Assembly: GCA_963971285.1 (NCBI GenBank)
Contig: OZ020244.1
Span: 4,712,001-4,776,000, forward strand
Reading direction: 5' to 3'
Source: Astropecten irregularis
Taxonomy: Eukaryota > Echinodermata > Asteroidea > Paxillosida > Astropectinidae
Length of the DNA stretch: 64,000 nt
The notes beneath the pieces are model-generated. The model saw nothing but the letters and a program-made list of their open reading frames with translations. It did not search any database and was not told the DNA's origin. Every line of letters begins with the position of its first letter. The stretch's first letter is position 1. Position numbers and translations under genes: made by a program. Shown here piece after piece: positions 1 to 11,378 of the stretch.

Positions 1-19
1 CGCGTGCGTGTAAATGCTT

Positions 20-30
20 GGGGATTCCCC
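20..30. promoter_or_regulatory. Palindromic kappaB-like motif in satellite
   Basis: GGGGATTCCCC matches the NF-kappaB/Rel consensus GGGRNWYYCC. The decamer GGGGATTCCC is intact at the same place in 31 of the 38 monomers. Seven monomers (starting 8313, 10363, 15525, 17420, 19297, 22196 and 24240) read GCGGATTCCCC, which breaks the G run. Conservation alone is explained by satellite homogenisation, so function is speculative. Confidence 0.35.
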
Positions 31-360
31 TGCGTAAATAACTGTATTTTCGCTTTGGAGTGGACTGAGTTTGAATTATTTAGGCCAAAAAATATAGGTT
101 AGGATTTTCATTTGTTTGTGCTTGTTTTTCAGCCTTTTTAGTGAAGTTCTTTATATTCATACAAAGACAAAGGAGCATAGCAGAGAGGGTTACCCGAGAC
201 GAGGGTAGCAACTGTTGGCCAGTGTTATTGTTGCGCGTTTGCTTCATCAAGCACCTTTTCTTTGACCCCAAGTCAGTCAACTATCCCCAAAACCGGGAAA
301 AAAAACTTTAAAAAACGTCAGTCATGCAAACAAGATGCGAAGAGTCCTCAAAAATAGTCC

Positions 361-435
361 AACCCTAGTTGCCCTAACCCTAGTTGCCCTAACCCTAGCG
401 AACCTAACCCTAGCGAGCCTAACCCTAGCTAGTAG
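361..435. repeat. Telomere-like 15-bp subrepeat block (first monomer)
   Basis: Five units of 15 bp, each beginning AACCCTAG. The first two read AACCCTAGTTGCCCT, followed by variants with GCGAACCT, GCGAGCCT and GCTAGTAG. Each CCCTAACCCTAG core is two telomeric CCCTAA repeats, the second with an A-to-G change, separated by a 3-bp spacer. Every monomer has an equivalent block, but the unit number varies: 6 in the monomers starting at 1034, 3124, 16366 and 37614; 5 in most; 4 in those starting at 21172, 23214, 28189 and 32448. This looks like an ancient telomeric insertion or slippage product captured and amplified inside the satellite, not a functional telomere. Confidence 0.92.
363..395 (-). 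other. Potential G-quadruplex in the telomere-like block
   Basis: The plus strand has CCC runs at 363-365, 372-374, 378-380, 387-389 and 393-395. The minus strand therefore has five GGG runs with loops of 3 and 6 nt, which satisfies the usual G3+N1-7 rule. Equivalent motifs recur in nearly all monomers, with fewer usable runs in those with four subrepeats. Folding is inferred, not shown. Confidence 0.6.
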
Positions 436-813
436 AGTCCACTGGCTGGACAAATTCTTGTTAGCCTTCTTGTTCCACCCCCCCCCCGAAATAAATTGTC
501 GCATAGCCCTGGCCACCCCTCAAAACCCCTGGCTGTGAACTCAACAATCTTGTAGTATTCAACGATTGCTCCTTGCTTACTTTGAAGACTTGTAATATTC
601 AAAAGGAACTGCGATGCATATCGATCCATGCAGGCATTACAATGGATACCGTGCGAAAACTACATAAACAAAATGGCCGCCCCTCTTCCAAGATTGGCCT
701 GTATTTCGAAAAGGGTTCAATTTTGTTCAATTTTTTTTTTGCAGATTCATGGTCAGTGACCACTTCCCTTTGTCTTAAAGGCGGTTTTATAAGGAAATAA
801 AATACTTTATGCA

Positions 814-840
814 CTATATATAGCGAAATCCAAGATGGCG
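814..840 (+). promoter_or_regulatory. TATA-like palindrome followed by AAGATGGCG
   Basis: CTATATATAG (814-823) lies 8 bp upstream of AAGATGGCG (832-840), which resembles a YY1 core (AANATGGC). The pair recurs in every full-length monomer and is removed by the 200-bp deletion in the four short monomers. It could give weak Pol II initiation for satellite transcripts, but no transcript evidence exists here. Confidence 0.2.
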
Positions 841-3784
841 TCATGCCGTTGCAATTTTGTCCTTTAAATGTCGCTAAAGTGAACTGTAGGCAGAAAATAT
901 TGACGGACACAACTTTTGCACTGTCTGACATGTCGTTTTCAACTACTAGTTTCCTTTTAAATCCATTAAAATTACCATAAATTTGATTTTTCCGAAATAA
1001 AGCATACGGCGGCCATTTTTACCATAGTCAACGCGCGTGCGTGTAAATGCTTGGGGATTCCCCTGCGTAAATAACTGTATTTTCGCTTTGGAGTGGACTG
1101 AGTTTGAATCATTTGGGCCAAAAAATATAGGTTAGGATTTTCATTTGTTTGTGCTTGTTTTTCAGCCTTTTTAGTGAAGTTCTTTATATTCATGCAAAGA
1201 CAAAGTTGCATAGCAGAGATGGTTACCCGTGACGAGGGTAGCAACTGTTGGCCAGTGTTATTGTTGCGCGTTTGCTTCATCAAGCACCTTTTCTTTGACC
1301 CCAAGTCAGTCAACTATCCCCAAAACCGGGGAAAAAACTTTATAAAAACATCAGTCTTGCAAACAAGATGCGAAGAGTCCTCAAAAATAGTCCAACCCTA
1401 GTTGCCCTAACCCTAATTGCCCTAACCCTAGTTGTCCTAACCCTAGCGAACCTAACCCTAGCGAGCCTAACCCTAGCTAGTATAGTCCACTGGCTGGACC
1501 AATTCTCGTTAGCCTTCTTGTTCCACCCCCCCCCCCCCCCCCGAAATAAATTGTCGCATAGCCCTGGCCACCCCTCACAACCCCTGGCTGTGAACTCAAC
1601 AATCTTGAAGTATTCAACGATTGCTCCTTGCTTACTTTGAAGACTTGTAATATTCAAAAAGGAACTGCAATGCATATCGATCCATGCATGCATTACAATG
1701 GATACCGTGCTAAAACTACATAAACAAAATGGCCTCCCCTCTTCCAAGATTGGCCTGTATTTCGAAAAGGGTTCAATTTTGTTCAATTTTTTTTTTGCAG
1801 ATTCATGGTCAGTGACCACTTCCCTTTGTCTTAAAGGCGGTTTTATAAGGAAATAAAATACTTTATGCACTATATATAGCGAAATCCAAGATGGCGTCAT
1901 GCCGTTGCAATTTTGTCCTTTAAATGTCGCTAAAGTGAACTGTAGGCAGAAAATATTGACGGACACAACTTTTGCACTGTCTGACATGTCGTTTTCAACT
2001 ACTAGTTTCCTTTTAAATCCATTAAAATTACCATAAATTTGATTTTTCCGAAATAAAGCATACGGCGGCCATGTTTACCATAGTCAACGCGCGTGCGTGT
2101 AAATGCTTGGGGATTCCCCTGCGTAAATAACTGTATTTTCGCTTTGGAGTGGACTGAGTTTGAATTATTTGGGCCAAAAAATATAGGTTAGGATTTTCAT
2201 TTGTTTGTGCTTGTTTTTCAGCCTTTTTAGTGAAGTTCTTTATATTCATACAAAGACAAAGGAGCATAGCAGAGAGGGTTACCCGAGACGAGGGTAGCAA
2301 CTGTTGGCCAGTGTTATTGTTGCGCGTTTGCTTCATCAAGCACCTTTTCTTTGACCCCAAGTCAGTCAACTATCCCCAAAACCGGGAAAAAAAACTTTAA
2401 AAAACGTCAGTCATGCAAACAAGATGCGAAGAGTCCTCAAAAATAGTCCAACCCTAGTTGCCCTAACCCTAGTTGCCCTAACCCTAGCGAACCTAACCCT
2501 AGCGAGCCTAACCCTAGCTAGTAGAGTCCACTGGCTGGACAAATTCTTGTTAGCCTTCTTGTTCCACCCCCCCCCCCGAAATAAATTGTCGCATAGCCCT
2601 GGCCACCCCTCAAAACCCCTGGCTGTGAACTCAACAATCTTGTAGTATTCAACGATTGCTCCTTGCTTACTTTGAAGACTTGTAATATTCAAAAGGAACT
2701 GCGATGCATATCGATCCATGCAGGCATTACAATGGATACCGTGCGAAAACTACATAAACAAAATGGCCGCCCCTCTTCCAAGATTGGCCTGTATTTCGAA
2801 AAGGGTTCAATTTTGTTCAATTTTTTTTTTGCAGATTCATGGTCAGTGACCACTTCCCTTTGTCTTAAAGGCGGTTTTATAAGGAAATAAAATACTTTAT
2901 GCACTATATATAGCGAAATCCAAGATGGCGTCATGCCGTTGCAATTTTGTCCTTTAAATGTCGCTAAAGTGAACTGTAGGCAGAAAATATTGACGGACAC
3001 AACTTTTGCACTGTCTGACATGTCGTTTTCAACTACTAGTTTCCTTTTAAATCCATTAAAATTACCATAAATTTGATTTTTCCGAAATAAAGCATACGGC
3101 GGCCATTTTTACCATAGTCAACGCGCGTGCGTGTAAATGCTTGGGGATTCCCCTGCGTAAATAACTGTATTTTCGCTTTGGAGTGGACTGAGTTTGAATC
3201 ATTTGGGCCAAAAAATATAGGTTAGGATTTTCATTTGTTTGTGCTTGTTTTTCAGCCTTTTTAGTGAAGTTCTTTATATTCATGCAAAGACAAAGGTGCA
3301 TAGCAGAGATGGTTACCCGTGACGAGGGTAGCAACTGTTGGCCAGTGTTATTGTTGCGCGTTTGCTTCATCAAGCACCTTTTCTTTGACCCCAAGTCAGT
3401 CAACTATCCCCAAAACCGGGGAAAAAACTTTATAAAAACATCAGTCTTGCAAACAAGATGCGAAGAGTCCTCAAAAATAGTCCAACCCTAGTTGCCCTAA
3501 CCCTAATTGCCCTAACCCTAGTTGTCCTAACCCTAGCGAACCTAACCCTAGCGAGCCTAACCCTAGCTAGTATAGTCCACTGGCTGGACCAATTCTCGTT
3601 AGCCTTCTTGTTCCACCCCCCCCCCCGAAATAAATTGTCGCATAGCCCTGGCCACCCCTCACAACCCCTGGCTGTGAACTCAACAATCTTGAAGTATTCA
3701 ACGATTGCTCCTTGCTTACTTTGAAGACTTGTAATATTCAAAAAGGAACTGCGATGCATATCGATCCATGCATACATTACAATG

Positions 3785-6700
3785 GATACCGTGCTAAAAC
3801 TACTTAAACAAAATGGCCGACCCTCTTCCAAGATTGGCCTGTATTTCGAAAAGGGTTAAATTTTGTTCAATTGTTTTTGCAGATTCATGGTCAGTGACCA
3901 CTTCCCTTTGTCTTAAAGGCGGTTGTATAAGGAAATAAAATACTTTATGCACTATATATAGAGAAATCCAAGATGGCGTCATGCCGTTGCAATTTTGTCC
4001 TTTAAATGTCGCTAAAGTGAATTGTAGGCAGAAAATATTGACGGACACAACTTTTGCACTGTCTGACATGTCGTTTTCAACTATTAGTTTCCTTTTAAAT
4101 CCATTAAAATTACCATAAATTTAATTTTTCCGAAATAAAGCATACGGCGGCCATGTTTACCATAGTCAACGCGCGTGCGTGTAAATGCTTGGGGATTCCC
4201 CTGCGTAAATAACTGTATTTTCGCTTTGGAGTGGACTGAGTTTGAATAATTTGGGCCAAAAAATATAGGTTAGGATTTTCATTTGTTTGTGCTTGTTCTT
4301 CAGCCTTTTTAGTGAAGTTCTTTATATTCATGCAAAGACAAAGGAGCATAGCAGAGAGGGTTACCCGAGACGAGGGTAGCAACTGTTGGCCAGTGTTATT
4401 GTTGCGCGTTTGCTTCATCAAGCACCTTTTCTTTGACCCAAAGTCAGTCAACTATCCCCAAAACCGGAAAAAAAACCTTTATAAAAACATCAGTATTGCA
4501 AACAAGATGCGAAGAGTCCTCAAAAATAGTCCAACCCTAGTTGCCCTAACCCTAGTTGCCCTAACCCTAGCGAGCCTAACCCTAGCGAGCCTAACCCTAG
4601 CTAGTAGAGTCCACTGGCTGGACCAATTCTTGTTAGCCTTCTTGTTCCACCCCCCCCCCCCGAAATAAATTGTCGCATAGCCCTGGCCACCCCTCACAAC
4701 CCCTGGCTGTGAACTCAACAATCTTGAAGTATTCAACGATTGCTCCTTGCTTACTTTGAAGACTTGTAATATTCAAAAAGGAACTGCGATGCATATCGAT
4801 CCATGCATGCAATACAATGGATACCGTGCTAAAACTACATAAACAAAATGGCCGCCCCTCTTCCAAGATTGGCCTGTATATCGAAAAGGGTTAAATTTTG
4901 TTCAATTGTTTTTGCAGATTCATGGTCAGTGACCACTTCCCTTTGTCTTAAAGGCGGTTTTATAAGGAAATAAAATACTTTATGCACTATATATAGCGAA
5001 ATCCAAGATGGCGTCATGCCGTTGCAATTTTGTACTTTAAATGTCGCTAAAGTGAACTGTAGGCAGAAAATATTGACGGACACAACTTTTGCACTGTCTG
5101 ACATGTCGTTTTCAACTATTAGTTTCCTTTTAAATCCATTAAAATACCATAAATTTAATTTTTCCGAAATAAAGCATACGGCGGCCATGTTTACCATAGT
5201 CAACGCGCGTGCGTGTAAATGCTTGGGGATTCCCCTGCGTAAATAACTGTATTTTCGCTTTGGAGTGGACTGAGTTTGAATTATTTGGGCCAAACAAATA
5301 TAGGTTAGGATTTTCATTTGTTTGTGCTTGTTTTTCAGACTTTTTAGTGAAGTTCTTCATATTCATGCAAAGACAAAGGAGCATAGCAGAGAGGGTTACC
5401 CGAGACGAGGGTAGCAACTGTTGGCTAGTGTTATTTTTGCGCGTTTGCTTCATCAAGCACCTTTTCTTTGACCCCAAGTCAGTCAACTATCCCCCAAACC
5501 GGGGAAAAAAATTTATAAAAACATCAGTCTTGCAAACAAGATGCGAAGAGTCCTCAAAAATAGTCCAACCCTAGTTGCCCTAACCCTAGTTGCCCTAACC
5601 CTAGCGAACCTAACCCTAGCGAGCCTAACCCTAGCTAGTAGAGTCCACTGGCTGGACCAATTCTTGTTAGCCTTCTTGTTCCACCCCCCCCCCCCCGAAA
5701 TAAATTGTCGCATAGCCCTGGCCACCCCTCACAACCCCTGGCTGTGAACTCAACAATCTTGAAGTATTCAACGATTGCTCCTTGCTTACTTTGAAGACTT
5801 GTAATATTCAAAAAGGAACTGCGATGCATATCGATCCATGCATACTTTACAATGGATACCGTGCTAAAACTACTTAAACAAAATGGCCGACCCTCTTCCA
5901 AGATTGGCCTGTATTTCGAAAAGGGTTAAATTTTGTTCAATTGTTTTTGCAGATTCATGGTCAGTGACCACTTCCCTTTGTCTTAAAGGCGGTTGTATAA
6001 GGAAATAAAATACTTTATGCACTATATATAGAGAAATCCAAGATGGCGTCATGCCGTTGCAATTTTGTCCTTTAAATGTCGCTAAAGTGAATTGTAGGCA
6101 GAAAATATTGACGGACACAACTTTTGCACTGTCTGACATGTCGTTTTCAACTATTAGTTTCCTTTTAAATCCATTAAAATTACCATAAATTTAATTTTTC
6201 CGAAATAAAGCATACGGCGGCCATGTTTACCATAGTCAACGCGCGTGCGTGTAAATGCTTGGGGATTCCCCTGCGTAAATAACTGTATTTTCGCTTTGGA
6301 GTGGACTGAGTTTGAATAATTTGGGCCAAAAAATATAGGTTAGGATTTTCATTTGTTTGTGCTTGTTCTTCAGCCTTTTTAGTGAAGTTCTTTATATTCA
6401 TGCAAAGACAAAGGAGCATAGCAGAGAGGGTTACCCGAGACGAGGGTAGCAACTGTTGGCCAGTGTTATTGTTGCGCGTTTGCTTCATCAAGCACCTTTT
6501 CTTTGACCCAAAGTCAGTCAACTATCCCCAAAACCGGAAAAAAAACCTTTATAAAAACATCAGTATTGCAAACAAGATGCGAAGAGTCCTCAAAAATAGT
6601 CCAACCCTAGTTGCCCTAACCCTAGTTGCCCTAACCCTAGCGAGCCTAACCCTAGCGAGCCTAACCCTAGCTAGTAGAGTCCACTGGCTGGACCAATTCT

Positions 6701-7670
6701 TGTTAGCCTTCTTGTTCCACCCCCCCCCCCCGAAATAAATTGTCGCATAGCCCTGGCCACCCCTCACAACCCCTGGCTGTGAACTCAACAATCTTGAAGT
6801 ATTCAACGATTGCTCCTTGCTTACTTTGAAGACTTGTAATATTCAAAAAGGAACTGCGATGCATATCGATCCATGCATGCAATACAATGGATACCGTGCT
6901 AAAACTACATAAACAAAATGGCCGCCCCTCTTCCAAGATTGGCCTGTATATCGAAAAGGGTTAAATTTTGTTCAATTGTTTTTGCAGATTCATGGTCAGT
7001 GACCACTTCCCTTTGTCTTAAAGGCGGTTTTATAAGGAAATAAAATACTTTATGCACTATATATAGCGAAATCCAAGATGGCGTCATGCCGTTGCAATTT
7101 TGTACTTTAAATGTCGCTAAAGTGAACTGTAGGCAGAAAATATTGACGGACACAACTTTTGCACTGTCTGACATGTCGTTTTCAACTATTAGTTTCCTTT
7201 TAAATCCATTAAAATACCATAAATTTAATTTTTCCGAAATAAAGCATACGGCGGCCATGTTTACCATAGTCAACGCGCGTGCGTGTAAATGCTTGGGGAT
7301 TCCCCTGCGTAAATAACTGTATTTTCGCTTTGGAGTGGACTGAGTTTGAATTATTTGGGCCAAACAAATATAGGTTAGGATTTTCATTTGTTTGTGCTTG
7401 TTTTTCAGACTTTTTAGTGAAGTTCTTCATATTCATGCAAAGACAAAGGAGCATAGCAGAGAGGGTTACCCGAGACGAGGGTAGCAACTGTTGGCTAGTG
7501 TTATTTTTGCGCGTTTGCTTCATCAAGCACCTTTTCTTTGACCCCAAGTCAGTCAACTATCCCCCAAACCGGGGAAAAAAATTTATAAAAACATCAGTCT
7601 TGCAAACAAGATGCGAAGAGTCCTCAAAAATAGTCCAACCCTAGTTGCCCTAACCCTAGTTGCCCTAACC
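3785..7670. repeat. Recent 2.07-kb segmental copy inside the satellite
   Basis: About 1.8 kb from roughly 3785 to 5600 recurs at an offset of exactly 2070 bp (roughly 5855 to 7670). By eye it is base-for-base identical, including shared rare variants such as TTGAATAATTTGGG and CAATACAATGG. The match breaks at the ends where C-tract length and an ATT insertion differ. A related copy of part of this block reappears near 13386-14764. Confidence 0.75.
4172..5205. repeat. Representative satellite monomer (1034 bp)
   Basis: A typical full-length unit. In order it carries a CG-rich CGCGTGCGTG start, a GGGGATTCCCC palindrome, an A/T-rich section with pyrimidine tracts ending in TTCAG, and five 15-bp telomere-like subrepeats. 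Next come a C tract followed by GAAATAAA, an ATGCATATCGAT palindromic patch, a TTTTTGCAG tract, a CTATATATAG palindrome followed by AAGATGGCG, and a second AAATAAAG near the end. The splice-acceptor-like and poly(A)-signal-like words are seen directly. Whether any is used is unknown. I find no plausible protein product. Confidence 0.9.
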
Positions 7671-10600
7671 CTAGCGAGCCTAACCCTAGCGAGCCTAACC
7701 CTAGCTAGTAGAGTCCACTGGCTGGACCAATTCTTGTTAGCCTTCTTGTTCCACCCCCCCCCCCCGAAATAAATTGTCGCATAGCCCTGGCCACCCCTCA
7801 CAACCCCTGGCTGTGAACTCAACAATCTTGAAGTATTCAACGATATTGCTCCTTGCTTACTTTGAAGACTTGTAATATTCAAAATGGAACTGCGATGCAT
7901 ATCGATCCATGCATGCATTACAATGGATACCGTGCTAAAACTATATAAACAAAATGGCCGCCCCTCTTCCAAGATTGGCCTGTATTTCGAAAAGGGTTAA
8001 ATTTTGTTCAATTGTTTTTGCAGATTCATGGTCAGTGACCACTTCCCTTTGTCTTAAAGGCGGTTTTATAAGGAAATAAAATACTTTATGCACTATATAT
8101 AGCGAAATCCAAGATGGCGTCATGCCGTTGCAATTTTGTCCTTTAAATGTCGCTAAAGTGAACTGTAGGCAGAAAATATTGACGGACACAACTTTTGCAC
8201 TGTCTGACATGTCGTTTTCAACTATTAGTTTCCTTTTAAATCCATTAAAATTACCATAAATTTGATTTTTCCGAAATAAAGCATACGGCGGCCATGTTTA
8301 CCATAGAAAACGCGCGTGCGTGTAAATGCTTGCGGATTCCCCTGCGTAAATAACTGAGTTTGAATTATTTGGGCCAAAAAATATAGGTTAGGATTTTCAT
8401 TTGTTTGTGCTTGTTTTTCAGCCTTTTTAGTGAAGTTCTTTATTCATGCAAAGACAAAGGAGCATAGCAGAGAGGGTTACCCGAGACGAGGGTAGCAACA
8501 TTACTGTTGGCCAGTGTTATTGTTGCGCGTTTGCTTCATCAAGCACCTTTTCTTTGACCCAAAGTCAGTCAACTATCCCCAAAACCGGGGAAAAAAATTT
8601 ATAAAAACATCAGTATTGCAAACAAGATGCGAAGAGTCCTCAAAAATAGTCCAACCCTAGTTGCCCTAACCCTAGTTGCCCTAACCCTAGCGAGCCTAAC
8701 CCTAGCGAGCCTAACCCTAGCTAGTAGAGTCCACTGGCTGGACCAATTCTTGTTAGCCTTCTTGTTCCACCCCCCCCCCCCGAAATAAATTGTCGCATAG
8801 CCCTGGCCACCCCTCACAACCCCTGGCTGTGAACTCAACAATCTTGAAGTATTCAACGATTGCTCCTTGCTTACTTTGAAGACTTGTAATATTCAAAAAG
8901 GAACTGCGATGCATATCGATCCATGCATGCAATACAATGGATACCGTGCTAAAACTACATAAACAAAATGGCCGCCCCTCTTCCAAGATTGGCCTGTATA
9001 TCGAAAAGGGTTAAATTTTGTTCAATTGTTTTTGCAGATTCATGGTCAGTGACCACTTCCCTTTGTCTTAAAGGCGGTTTTATAAGGAAATAAAATACTT
9101 TATGCACTATATATAGCGAAATCCAAGATGGCGTCATGCCGTTGCAATTTTGTACTTTAAATGTCGCTAAAGTGAACTGTAGGCAGAAAATATTGACGGA
9201 CACAACTTTTGCACTGTCTGACATGTCGTTTTCAACTATTAGTTTCCTTTTAAATCCATTAAAATACCATAAATTTAATTTTTCCGAAATAAAGCATACG
9301 GCGGCCATGTTTACCATAGTCAACGCGCGTGCGTGTAAATGCTTGGGGATTCCCCTGCGTAAATAACTGTATTTTCGCTTTGGAGTGGACTGAGTTTGAA
9401 TTATTTGGGCCAAACAAATATAGGTTAGGATTTTCATTTGTTTGTGCTTGTTTTTCAGACTTTTTAGTGAAGTTCTTCATATTCATGCAAAGACAAAGGA
9501 GCATAGCAGAGAGGGTTACCCGAGACGAGGGTAGCAACTGTTGGCTAGTGTTATTTTTGCGCGTTTGCTTCATCAAGCACCTTTTCTTTGACCCCAAGTC
9601 AGTCAACTATCCCCCAAACCGGGGAAAAAAATTTATAAAAACATCAGTCTTGCAAACAAGATGCGAAGAGTCCTCAAAAATAGTCCAACCCTAGTTGCCC
9701 TAACCCTAGTTGCCCTAACCCTAGCGAGCCTAACCCTAGCGAGCCTAACCCTAGCTAGTAGAGTCCACTGGCTGGACCAATTCTTGTTAGCCTTCTTGTT
9801 CCACCCCCCCCCCCCGAAATAAATTGTCGCATAGCCCTGGCCACCCCTCACAACCCCTGGCTGTGAACTCAACAATCTTGAAGTATTCAACGATATTGCT
9901 CCTTGCTTACTTTGAAGACTTGTAATATTCAAAATGGAACTGCGATGCATATCGATCCATGCATGCATTACAATGGATACCGTGCTAAAACTATATAAAC
10001 AAAATGGCCGCCCCTCTTCCAAGATTGGCCTGTATTTCGAAAAGGGTTAAATTTTGTTCAATTGTTTTTGCAGATTCATGGTCAGTGACCACTTCCCTTT
10101 GTCTTAAAGGCGGTTTTATAAGGAAATAAAATACTTTATGCACTATATATAGCGAAATCCAAGATGGCGTCATGCCGTTGCAATTTTGTCCTTTAAATGT
10201 CGCTAAAGTGAACTGTAGGCAGAAAATATTGACGGACACAACTTTTGCACTGTCTGACATGTCGTTTTCAACTATTAGTTTCCTTTTAAATCCATTAAAA
10301 TTACCATAAATTTGATTTTTCCGAAATAAAGCATACGGCGGCCATGTTTACCATAGAAAACGCGCGTGCGTGTAAATGCTTGCGGATTCCCCTGCGTAAA
10401 TAACTGAGTTTGAATTATTTGGGCCAAAAAATATAGGTTAGGATTTTCATTTGTTTGTGCTTGTTTTTCAGCCTTTTTAGTGAAGTTCTTTATTCATGCA
10501 AAGACAAAGGAGCATAGCAGAGAGGGTTACCCGAGACGAGGGTAGCAACATTACTGTTGGCCAGTGTTATTGTTGCGCGTTTGCTTCATCAAGCACCTTT

Positions 10601-11378
10601 TCTTTGACCCAAAGTCAGTCAACTATCCCCAAAACCGGGGAAAAAAATTTATAAAAACATCAGTATTGCAAACAAGATGCGAAGAGTCCTCAAAAATAGT
10701 CCAACCCTAGTTGCCCTAACCCTAGTTGCCCTAACCCTAGCGAGCCTAACCCTAGCGAGCCTAACCCTAGCTAGTAGAGTCCACTGGCTGGACCAATTCT
10801 TGTTAGCCTTCTTGTTCCACCCCCCCCCCCCCCCGAAATAAATTGTCGCATAGCCCTGGCCACCCCTCACAACCCCTGGCTGTGAACTCAACAATCTTGA
10901 AGTATTCAACGATTGCTCCTTGCTTACTTTGAAGACTTGTAATATTCAAAAAGGAACTGCGATGCATATCGATCCATGCATGCAATACAATGGATACCGT
11001 GCTAAAACTACATAAACAAAATGGCCGCCCCTCTTCCAAGATTGGCCTGTATATCGAAAAGGGTTAAATTTTGTTCAATTGTTTTTGCAGATTCATGGTC
11101 AGTGACCACTTCCCTTTGTCTTAAAGGCGGTTTTATAAGGAAATAAAATACTTTATGCACTATATATAGCGAAATCCAAGATGGCGTCATGCCGTTGCAA
11201 TTTTGTACTTTAAATGTCGCTAAAGTGAACTGTAGGCAGAAAATATTGACGGACACAACTTTTGCACTGTCTGACATGTCGTTTTCAACTATTAGTTTCC
11301 TTTTAAATCCATTAAAATACCATAAATTTAATTTTTCCGAAATAAAGCATACGGCGGCCATGTTTACCATAGTCAACG
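7276..11378. repeat. Higher-order dimer, approximately 2.05 kb, two copies
   Basis: Units 7276-8312 plus 8313-9325 are repeated as 9326-10362 plus 10363-11378 with almost no change except C-tract length. The second monomer of each pair is the variant with GCGGATTCCCC, a 21-bp deletion after AAATAACTG and an inserted ATTACTG-like octamer. Confidence 0.8.

Larger units (their letters stand above)
1..4171. repeat. Higher-order dimer block, approximately 2.09 kb, two copies
   Basis: Monomers alternate between two types. Units starting at 1 and 2090 share five subrepeats and AAAAAACGTCAGTCATG. Units starting at 1034 and 3124 share six subrepeats, including CTAATTGCC and GTTGTCC variants. Odd units match odd and even match even better than neighbours do, which defines a dimeric higher-order repeat. 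Confidence 0.8.

Noticed and set aside
361-435. True telomere or interstitial telomeric repeat
   Set aside because: The CCCTAA motifs are interrupted by spacers and mutations in a strict 15-bp unit and occur only once per kilobase monomer, so they are a satellite component, not a telomere.
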